A program made the translations under genes and the position numbers. A model generated the notes under the pieces. It did not search any database. It saw nothing but the letters and a program-made list of their open reading frames with translations, and had not been told where the DNA came from. DNA of 64,000 nucleotides from Pararhizobium gei. GTDB taxonomy: Bacteria; Pseudomonadota; Alphaproteobacteria; Rhizobiales; Rhizobiaceae. The stretch is taken from positions 62,001 to 126,000 of the forward strand of contig NZ_CP119410.1 of NCBI RefSeq assembly GCF_029223885.1, given 5' to 3'. Positions 17,135 through 24,517 of the stretch are shown in pieces (the stretch's first letter is position 1; the number at the start of each line of letters is the position of its first letter).

Positions 17135-18049
17135 ATGTCAGACCCCGGCCAGCCGACGCTGGATCAGCTTAAAGTCTTCATCACCGTTGTTGAGACGGGG
17201 AGCTTCGCGGCGGCTTCCAGGAAGCTCAACCGTGCGACTTCTGTGATCAGCTACACGATCGCCAACCTCGAAACGCAATTGGGTGTCACGCTCTTCGATC
17301 GGCTTTCGACGAAGAAGCCGCAACTGACTTTGGAGGGGAGGACGGTCCTTGCCGAAGCCAAGAGCGTCGCCCATGGCATCGACAATCTTCGGGCTAAAGT
17401 AAAAAGCATGCTCCGCGGCGTGGAGCCGGAGGTGCACCTTGCGCTCGACGTCATGCTTCCTGCCGCCCGCGTCATGGACGCTCTGAAAGCGTTTCGAAAA
17501 GAATTTCCGAGCGTATCTCTTCGGCTTTACGTCGAAGCCTTGGGCGCGGTAACGCAGATCGTGCTTAACCGAACCGCCGCGATAGGCATCAGTGGCCCAC
17601 TCGATGTCGAGATCGCGGGCTTGGAACGCATAGGGGTTGGCTTTGTAAAACTTATCCCTGTCGCGTCCCCGGACCACCCTCTTGCTGGCGGGTCGCATCC
17701 ACCGGGCGCAGCGCGGGGCCATATCCAGCTAGTCCTGACAGACAGATCGCCTCTGACCCAAGGCCACGAGTTTGCTGTCGTCGGAAACCATACCTGGCGG
17801 CTCGCCGATCTGGGCGCCAAGCATATGCTGCTCAAGGAGGGTATCGGTTGGGGCAATATGCCAGAGCCGATGGTGAGAGACGACATAGAATCAGGTCGCC
17901 TCGTGCAACTGGATCTTCCGGACTGCAAAGGCGGTCCATATCGCCTTCAGGCCGTCTACCGCACCGATACACCGCCAGGACCAGCCGCACGTTTTCTGAT
18001 CGACCACTTTCAGAGCCAGGACATCGATGATCCGATCGCGGCCGGCTAA
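17135..18049 (+). CDS. LysR-family regulator divergent from pirin
   Basis: The product of about 304 residues has an N-terminal winged helix (LDQLKVFITVVETGSFAAAS, SVISYTIANLETQLG, LFDRLSTKKPQLTLEG) and a substrate-binding domain starting near residue 90 (EPEVHLALDVML). ATG 17135 is chosen because GAGGA lies eight bases upstream; ATG 17117 lacks such a site. It probably regulates the divergent pirin/reductase operon from the shared 99-bp region. Confidence 0.88.
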   Translation: MSDPGQPTLDQLKVFITVVETGSFAAASRKLNRATSVISYTIANLETQLGVTLFDRLSTKKPQLTLEGRTVLAEAKSVAHGIDNLRAKVKSMLRGVEPEVHLALDVMLPAARVMDALKAFRKEFPSVSLRLYVEALGAVTQIVLNRTAAIGISGPLDVEIAGLERIGVGFVKLIPVASPDHPLAGGSHPPGAARGHIQLVLTDRSPLTQGHEFAVVGNHTWRLADLGAKHMLLKEGIGWGNMPEPMVRDDIESGRLVQLDLPDCKGGPYRLQAVYRTDTPPGPAARFLIDHFQSQDIDDPIAAG

Positions 18050-18194
18050 ACAAATGCAGGATCAGGCAAGGCGCGCATCAACGATCTACCGACCGTTTAT
18101 TATCATGGATATTCAACACTTGGTCAGTGGCCCGACGGTTCGTATTGGTTCAAGACCAGATAACTTTTCGGGAAGGCATTGGGTCTCGCGGATT

Positions 18195-19139
18195 TCAAGT
18201 GCTAGGCATATTCCGAGAATACCGGTTCGCAATTATCTCCCGGAATCTCTTCACGACCTTTCGAAATCCCAGGTAGCCCGGATGGAGTTCATTTGCCCAG
18301 TCCGCCGCCTTTAGTAGGCCTTGTGTTTTTATAAGGTGAAAGTTGTTTCCGGCATCGACCTCTAGTGATTCAAGCATACTCTCAAATTGAAGGAGTGCCT
18401 CTTTAACAATCCTGGTTCCATCTTGCAGTGACCAGCCACACAAATCCAGCGACGGCTTCAGCCATGGGCCCGCACAGGAAGGATGCACCCCGTTTGGAAT
18501 CGCCAAACCATAAGAGTGACCATAGATCGGAACGCCAGGAGCATATCGGTTTCGAAGCTCAAAAAGAGTTGAATAGGACGCCTCGACACTGCCAAGAATC
18601 TTCTTAAATCTGTTGATATTTAAACCTTTCGACGTTCCATCGTTGAAGTCCAAAAAGTTGCAAAATTGATCGCCGGCGACATCGTTACCCCCTGCTGAAA
18701 ACAGAATTGCATCTGGTTTCCCTCCAACCCAGTTTGCTCGGTTCCGAAGAGCGCTAATTGCGCGCTGTTGCTTGGGTAAGGACATTGCGTCGGTCGATGC
18801 ATCACCGCGGTGTGCGAGATTTAGAATCTTAAATGGCATGGCGCCGTATTGTTCAAGTTGGGCGACAATATCCGTTTTTTGTAGCACCGGACCATTATTA
18901 AGTAGCGGATAATCGAACCACGAGTCGCCGAGTGCAAGGAGTATTAGAGGCCGCTTAGGCGTGATAGCAGATGGTAAGGTTTGCCTTGCTTCATGTGCAG
19001 CTGAATAATTTGACACGATCGACTGATGGAGGCGCGTCCTTTCTGCCAGTTCAAACTCTATGGTGCTGTTCAGTCTTGCGGGCGTTAAGCCTAGCTCTTG
19101 CAAAGCGGCCTCCTTCTCGTAATTTTCAAATATAGCCAT
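18195..19139 (-). CDS. SGNH/GDSL-like hydrolase, 5' end abutting an IS element
   Basis: The protein of about 314 residues shows GDSWFDYP near residue 71 (nucleophile Ser73), GGND in the block carrying the Asn, and NELHPGYLGF near the end with the catalytic His, so it should be an esterase or lipase. A 60-residue helical region precedes the domain and there is no signal peptide. ATG 19139 lies only seven bases from the end of the IS630 copy at 19146, so the native ribosome site and perhaps codons are lost. A GTG at 19172 inside the IS extends the frame by 11 residues and could start translation. Base composition is poorer in GC than its neighbours, suggesting a foreign origin. Confidence 0.7.
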   Translation of the reverse strand: MAIFENYEKEAALQELGLTPARLNSTIEFELAERTRLHQSIVSNYSAAHEARQTLPSAITPKRPLILLALGDSWFDYPLLNNGPVLQKTDIVAQLEQYGAMPFKILNLAHRGDASTDAMSLPKQQRAISALRNRANWVGGKPDAILFSAGGNDVAGDQFCNFLDFNDGTSKGLNINRFKKILGSVEASYSTLFELRNRYAPGVPIYGHSYGLAIPNGVHPSCAGPWLKPSLDLCGWSLQDGTRIVKEALLQFESMLESLEVDAGNNFHLIKTQGLLKAADWANELHPGYLGFRKVVKRFREIIANRYSRNMPST

Positions 19140-19145
19140 ATCTGA

Positions 19146-20306
19146 TACCAATGCCCGATGAAATCGACTCACGGGATTCCGTTTTCGAGCAAATCAGGAT
19201 TCAACATGGCGGAAGGAGATTTCGCCATGGGAACGGCCCTCAATATCCGTCAGGATTACACTGCTTGTGACCTGCGTCAGCTTGCCAGAAAGAGCCTGGA
19301 CGCTAACTGGTCCCGCCGATTGCTTGCTTTATCAGTGATTTACGAAGGCGGTTCTCGGAGCCAGGCCGCCTCTATTGGCGGGGTCGGTTTGCAGATCATC
19401 CGCGATTGGGTCGAGCGCTTCAACCGAGACGGTCCAGACGGCCTGAAGAGTGGAAAGGCCAAGGGCCGTGAGCCGTTGCTGAACGACAAGCAGCGCAAGG
19501 CGCTCGTCGAGGCGGTAGAAAAAGGCCCCGTTCCCTATCTTGATGGCGTGGTGCGCTGGAGGCTCGTCGATCTTGTGCAATGGCTTTGGCAGGAACACCG
19601 TATCTCGGTGAGCCGTCAGACGCTTGGGCGCGAACTGCATGCGATGGGCTATCGCAAACTCACGGCCCGGCCAACGCATCATGCGCAAGATAGCCAGGCG
19701 ATTGAGGAATTTAAAAAAACTTCCCCGCCGCTGTGGCAGAAATTGCTGCCGGAGCAGCCCGAGGAAAGCGAGTAGAGATTTGGTTCCAGGACGAGGCCCG
19801 GATCGGACAGAAGAACAAGATAACGCGCCGCTGGGCCAGGCGCGGAACGCGGCCTTCAGCACCGCATGATCAACGCACTAGGTCGGCCTACATCTTCGGG
19901 GCGATTTGTCCGAAGCTCGGCAAAGCGGCGGCTCTTGTTATGCCGTGGTGCGACACCCACGCGATGACACAGCATCTTGCCGAAATCTCCCGCCATGTCG
20001 ACGAGAACGCGCACGCCATCCTCATCATGGATCAGGCGGGCTGGCACATGTCCAACAACCTCGTTGTGCCCGGAAACATCAGCATTCTGCCGCTGCCGCC
20101 GAAATCCCCGGAACTGAACCCGGTTGAAAACCTCTGGCAGTTCATGCGCCAGAACTGGCTCTCAAACCGGGTCTTCAAATCATACGACGACATCGTCGAC
20201 CATTGCTGCGACGCTTGGCGGAGACTCGAAAACCAGCCTTGGCGCATCATGTCCGTCGGTCACCGCAAATGGGCGCATGAATTCTAATCATTGAGCGTTG
20301 GTATTA
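19146..20306 (+). mobile_element. IS630-family insertion sequence, copy 2 (about 1159 bp)
   Basis: The ends, TACCAATGCCCGATGA on the left and the reverse complement of TTGAGCGTTGGTAT on the right, form an imperfect inverted repeat. A TA follows the right end (20305-20306) but the left flank reads GA, so the target duplication is not intact or the boundary has changed. The element is related to copy 1 (same organisation, same slippery site) but clearly diverged in the terminal repeats and protein, so the two are different IS types or old relatives rather than recent copies. Confidence 0.85.
19227..20287 (+). CDS. IS630-family transposase, two frames joined by -1 frameshifting (copy 2)
   Basis: The first frame starts at ATG 19227 with GGAAGGAG upstream and runs to 19775. 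It carries the helix-turn-helix region (RRLLALSVIYEGGSRSQAAS, IIRDWVERFNRDGPDG). The second frame (19733-20287) holds the catalytic triad: FQDEARIG, LIMDQAGWH and SPELNPVENLW. The slippery codons TTT AAA AAA ACT recur (19710-19720), and the same -1 shift joins the frames. All catalytic residues remain, so it may be active. The two transposases are closest in the catalytic half. Confidence 0.88.
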
Positions 20307-20410
20307 CAAGATAATTTCTTCCACATATGCATGTATTGTCTGCTGTGTTTCGGATCCATTTCACTCGGCCTTGTAAAAAAAGCAGCTCATGTGCCGAGAA
20401 GCGGAATCGG

Positions 20411-21355
20411 CTAAAACTCAACGTCAAGCGCCGGAAAACTCGCGTTTGCCGGTGGTGATTTGTCACCACATTCGGCGTCGTCAATGACTGCCCCTCCGTT
20501 GTCACTGAAGATTTCGGCCTCGTGATCGTTCCAGACAACGACCGCTTCGGGGGTCATTCCCGAAAAATCCGCATCAGGTCCGGCCGTCGCTTTATCGCTC
20601 TTTCCATCCCACCAGAACAGTTTCGGAGCGGGAACGCCACCGTCTGGTTCGGAGCCGGCGACAATCAGATAACGGTCTCCAACACGCGCAATATCCCGGA
20701 TTCCCCGTCCCGTTGCGCCGGTCCCGTCGGACAGGCCGAGTTTGACGATCCGAGAGACTCTCGCTCGCCTATCCTTTGCGTTCGAAGCGATGAGTTCTGC
20801 GGGATTTCCGATCTCCACCAAGATTGCCTCGTCGGCTTGCTCGGTTCTCGGACCTCTGAGACCGATAAGCAGATGTCCGTCCGGGGTGTCGGTCATACCC
20901 TCAATATTGAAGCGCACCTTCAAATTTGCCTCGGTCTCATTCAGCGCGAGAGCCAAGTCTTGGCGCAGATTGCGATACACCTTGCCCTCGCTAGAGAGTG
21001 TCCCATCAGATTTGATCCGGGTTGCGAAGAGGAGCTTTCTTTTTTTCTTGTCCTCGCCGTCTTTGTTCAGGGAGTGGGAGGTGGTCCAGTAGATGATATC
21101 ATCGATCCTGGCCGCAGCTTCGATATCCGTTGCGTCGTCACCTAGGTCGTATCGCGAAACGGGCTGAGGCTGCCCGCGTTGATAGATCAAAATTGTCTCG
21201 TAGTCGTCGCTGGCGATTGCAACATGAGACTGATCCACCAGAGTCGCAGCAGAGGCCTCGCAGATCTTGTTGTAGTTTCGGCTACTTGCTGCGGCAGGCA
21301 TGGCCAGACCGCACGATATCAGCATACCAAGAAACATTCGCTCGTAAAATTCCAT
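20411..21355 (-). CDS. DUF3616 family exported protein
   Basis: This 314-residue protein starts with a signal peptide (MFLGMLISCGLAMPAAAS). The mature part reads as a repeated beta-propeller-like protein with HVAIASDDYETILIY, then FNIEGMTDTPDGHLLIGLRG near residue 150 and RGIRDIARVGDRYLIVAG near 215, matching DUF3616. That family is of unknown function and resembles esterase-like/phytase propellers. GGAGAG precedes the ATG. It is third in a minus-strand run after the GH46-like/M15 and YkuD_2 genes, with 115 bp before it. Confidence 0.72.
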   Translation of the reverse strand: MEFYERMFLGMLISCGLAMPAAASSRNYNKICEASAATLVDQSHVAIASDDYETILIYQRGQPQPVSRYDLGDDATDIEAAARIDDIIYWTTSHSLNKDGEDKKKRKLLFATRIKSDGTLSSEGKVYRNLRQDLALALNETEANLKVRFNIEGMTDTPDGHLLIGLRGPRTEQADEAILVEIGNPAELIASNAKDRRARVSRIVKLGLSDGTGATGRGIRDIARVGDRYLIVAGSEPDGGVPAPKLFWWDGKSDKATAGPDADFSGMTPEAVVVWNDHEAEIFSDNGGAVIDDAECGDKSPPANASFPALDVEF

Positions 21356-21470
21356 GCCACTCTCCGGTTAAGTATCGCGGCCGATGCCACGATGCCAGAA
21401 GTAAAATGCCAGCTCGGGCAAGGCCGAATAGTGCCAATTCGCACGGCCATGGTTGTTTTCGTGTGCAAAT

Positions 21471-22241
21471 TTAGGGGGACTTCCAATGTAGCAAGAACGA
21501 CCCTTGTTTCATCTGATCGATAATCTTCGTTGAATACTGGCGGTCTAACGCAGGGCATCCTTCGCTGCGGCCGATCCGGCCGTACTTTTTCGCGAACGCC
21601 TCCGAAACGTAATCTGCTCCGTGCATCACAATATAGCGCGAACGAGCACGGGAATTCGTTTCTTCCAGGCCATCGAGACAAAGCGAATAGCCATTCTTGG
21701 TTGATTGATAGGTTTCCGCACAACGATAAATGCCGAGAGAGGAAGCATTGGAATCTTCGACATTCGAAAAGACGTTTGCGTATCCATCGTCAGTCGGCCC
21801 TTCAGATCCTTTGCCGTGGGCGCAAAGATAGGATTTTGTGTCACGCTCGGCCAAGTCCAAGACAAAAAGCCTCGGTTTACTCGAATGGAGATCGAAATTA
21901 ACGATGCCCCAATAGCGGGGACGACTTTGTGGGTAGCGTTCGTTGCGAAGCGCGATTAGCCTCTCGATTGCGAACTCGAGATGATGCCTGGCGCCGAGTT
22001 CTCGAAGAAGCGCCTCGTCCTCACCATCTGCCATCTCTTCCAGCGATAGAGGAGTGAACGCATTGTCGAAATCAATGGTTGAACTCTGAGCCGTTCCCGA
22101 TGCAGCAAGCTCTTGACCTTCGTCGTTGTCGGTCAGGCTTTGCATGAGCGCTGTGGCATCTGCCAACGCATTATGAAGATTTTCGATCGCTTTGCCCACA
22201 CGAGCCTGGGTGTCCGTATCGGCTGAAATTTTCTTTGCCAT
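21471..22241 (-). CDS. YkuD_2-type (murein L,D-transpeptidase-like) catalytic domain protein
   Basis: The 256-residue protein has a helical N-terminal region of about 100 residues and a C-terminal YkuD_2 domain: the FSNVEDSNASSLGIYRC block, SLCLDGLEETNSRARSRYIV, His207 in VMHGADYV and the nucleophile Cys229 in IGRSEGCPAL. Enzymes of this fold form or cut 3-3 crosslinks in peptidoglycan. Unlike most of the family it has no signal peptide (MAKKISADTDTQ), so it must reach the wall by another route, act in another cell, or not act on wall at all. GGAGGACAGC precedes the ATG; it lies 21 bp after the GH46-like/M15 gene. Confidence 0.8.
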   Translation of the reverse strand: MAKKISADTDTQARVGKAIENLHNALADATALMQSLTDNDEGQELAASGTAQSSTIDFDNAFTPLSLEEMADGEDEALLRELGARHHLEFAIERLIALRNERYPQSRPRYWGIVNFDLHSSKPRLFVLDLAERDTKSYLCAHGKGSEGPTDDGYANVFSNVEDSNASSLGIYRCAETYQSTKNGYSLCLDGLEETNSRARSRYIVMHGADYVSEAFAKKYGRIGRSEGCPALDRQYSTKIIDQMKQGSFLLHWKSP

Positions 22242-22262
22242 GCTGTCCTCCGTGCCCGATTT

Positions 22263-23690
22263 CTACACGGACCAAGCCGCGTGAATATGGTTGGAATGTC
22301 CATTATCTCCCGGCCCTAGAACCTGTGTGGCACCGAGAGCGGCGCACTTCCTTCTAAACTCCGTCTGTTCAGGGTGAGCGGAGCAGACATGTCTGCCATT
22401 GATGACGTTCACGTCTGCGGTGACCCCGCGGTAATGCCGAGACGCGCGGCTATGTTCGCCACCGCAGAGTTCAGACACGTCGAATGCGAATTCCTCTGCG
22501 AGGGAGAGAAGACCCTGCAGCATTCGTGGATCGAGTGCGACCGTGCCGCCTGGTGCCGTTCCATATGAACTACGACTGGCGGAAAGGCCGTTTGCAGTAT
22601 CCACAATGTTCTGATGAGCTGTTGCATTGTCATCGACACCTGACACGTGAGCGCTTGCAAGCCGGATATTCGGGTTGTTTAGGATTTTCTCCGCAAGAGC
22701 CTCGGGACTGGCATCATCGACGCGGCGGCGCGAGGTTTCGGACGCTGACGGAGGTTCCAGTTCGCTCCAGTCAGTGACGATTAACGTGCTCAAGAGAGCA
22801 TCTTGAACTGAAGGTCCAATATCCGGTTCATGGTCCGTAACGGGAGTGCCGTTCGCAACGATCGGGAGGATCGACAAATCCCAATTCCCGTTCCTGACCT
22901 CCCGGCTCAGGTCGTTTGTACGATAGTTGCTTGCCCTGATGACCGGATTAGCATGCAACGACAGCCAAGCATGCCTGACATCCAGATACTGGCGGATCCA
23001 GGTTTTCTCTTCTCCGCCGCGGTCGGGTGTTTTTTCAGGAAAACGTTGCCGGAGAAAGCCAAGGATACCGCCGCTATGGATGAAGGAATCATAGATGACG
23101 AGGATGGAAAGTGCGCGGTTAAAACCATGATCAGTCGCCCAGCGGAGCGCCGGCTGAAAGTAGCGCTTGTCGAAAAACTGATCCTGAGTTCGGTGCATGA
23201 CCGGATCCAATCCGGCGGAACGCAATAGCCCCTTGAAGGTGCCGTCATCAACGAGTGGGGTGATACCGATGCGCGTAACGTAGGTGCGCAATGCCGCAGA
23301 ATACCGCCCGTTGGCCGCCGCATACATGTCGATGAGTTCCCGCAAATTTCCGTACTCGGTCGTCTGCGAACGGCCATAAGTGATCTGCCGGCGCCCGTCA
23401 GGTCCGTCGTTGTAGATGCTTATTGCGTCGTACTTGCCATTGACCGTTCCTGTTTCGAACACGTTAATGACGCGTTCGCAAAGTCGTTTTTGGCGATCCG
23501 AAAGGACTACCGACGCGACGGCTCTCTCTTCCTGCGCCGATGCACGTGGCGGGTGATCATTGCCTTCGTTATTTGGTTTGCCATCATCCGTTGGCTGGAA
23601 GCCGCCGAGCGTATCCACGAGAGCCTTTGCAGTTTCAAGTAAAGTTGTCAGCCGGGCGGAATCTTCGGCTTTTAGAATTGGCTTCACCAT
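22263..23690 (-). CDS. Fusion of GH46-like chitosanase/lysozyme domain and M15-like zinc peptidase domain
   Basis: About 475 residues. From residue 64 the sequence resembles GH46 chitosanases: RVINVFETGTVNGKYD supplies the acid Glu79, and DGPDGRRQITYGRSQ the second acidic residue Asp98, in the pattern of this lysozyme-like fold. The last 65 residues form an M15/D-Ala-D-Ala-peptidase-like motif: SRHYRGVTADVN (His419, Asp426) and SNHIHAAW (His470) would bind zinc. It could thus cut both the glycan and the peptide of murein. There is no signal peptide. The start chosen (23690) has GGGAG seven bases upstream; ATG 23696 is too close to it. It opens the operon with the YkuD_2 gene. Confidence 0.75.
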   Translation of the reverse strand: MVKPILKAEDSARLTTLLETAKALVDTLGGFQPTDDGKPNNEGNDHPPRASAQEERAVASVVLSDRQKRLCERVINVFETGTVNGKYDAISIYNDGPDGRRQITYGRSQTTEYGNLRELIDMYAAANGRYSAALRTYVTRIGITPLVDDGTFKGLLRSAGLDPVMHRTQDQFFDKRYFQPALRWATDHGFNRALSILVIYDSFIHSGGILGFLRQRFPEKTPDRGGEEKTWIRQYLDVRHAWLSLHANPVIRASNYRTNDLSREVRNGNWDLSILPIVANGTPVTDHEPDIGPSVQDALLSTLIVTDWSELEPPSASETSRRRVDDASPEALAEKILNNPNIRLASAHVSGVDDNATAHQNIVDTANGLSASRSSYGTAPGGTVALDPRMLQGLLSLAEEFAFDVSELCGGEHSRASRHYRGVTADVNVINGRHVCSAHPEQTEFRRKCAALGATQVLGPGDNGHSNHIHAAWSV

Positions 23691-23696
23691 CGCCAT

Positions 23697-24517
23697 CTCC
23701 CTGGTCCGACCTTTCGCGGCCCGGACACTTTTTGAACGAAACTGGTTTACGAAGTTAGAACCATGCGTAGTCCACGGGTATCGCCACGATCAAGCTAGCC
23801 GGTATTGAGTTTTACATTCCCACCATGCGCCGGTTCACTACGTTCCGACTCAGTGAGGCGCGAGATACACGAATTAGAGAAAAGATGGATTTTGAACCGC
23901 GGAGCGCTATCGGGCGCCAAGCGGTTATTCACGCAGGGGAACGATACACTTTATCCGATCGTAGTTCATTTCCCTCTCTTTTGACGGGCGAAGTAAACAT
24001 CAGCTTCTCGTTGCAGTCAATATCGTCCCGCCTCGCCAAATGGGACTGGCGGGGTGCGTTTGTAAAAACCCCTATCTCAAATACAGCACCACCCCCAATG
24101 ATGTTGACTCCACTTCGCGTTGCATGGACAGTTATGCCGTCCGAGGGTTCGGACGAACTTGTAGCGGGTGGTGAAAAGGCTTGTTGGCAAGATCCTCGCG
24201 GGTCATTGTCGAGCGGTTGTCGCGATAGACAAGGCAAGGGAAGTTGAGCGGGCCAGCCATGTCGCGGCTTTGACCGTCCGCTGGCGGCGCGTAGGCCAGC
24301 ATCAGCGCCGGTGAGGTCGAAGGGAGTGATCTGGCGTTAGCCGGTTCAAGGTGGAGATGCGATCCAGATCGCCTCCCACCCCAAAATTCGGATAAAGAGT
24401 CGAGGCCAACGGAGTCTTGCAGGAGTCCAATACTGATCCGGGCCTGTTGCAAGCTTGTAGCCAACCAGGAAAATTTGCGACGGGCTCCTTACACCTAGTG
24501 GTTGACGCCCTGCTGTT
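23697..24517. other. Stretch without an intact gene, holding one recognisable relic
   Basis: About 820 bp between the GH46-like gene and the membrane-protein gene hold only short frames without ribosome sites. One piece (24165-24262, minus) is clearly a fragment of the 833-residue haem-motif protein family; the rest is unrecognised and may be older debris. The promoter of the GH46-like operon must lie at the low-coordinate end. Confidence 0.6.
24165..24262 (-). pseudogene. Relic of a second copy of the 833-residue haem-motif protein
   Basis: On the minus strand the frame contains AGPLNFPCLVYRDNRS then TMTREDLANKPFH. The intact gene at 37947-40448 has AGSLNFQCLVFKDDRS then MMKEEDFASNPFQ at its N-terminal part, about 17 of 29 positions identical. 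Flanking sequence shows no further match, so only this short piece of a paralogue survives. Confidence 0.6.

Noticed and set aside
19144..20306. A clean TA target duplication around IS630 copy 2
   Set aside because: The right flank is TA but the left flank reads GA, so a duplication cannot be claimed.
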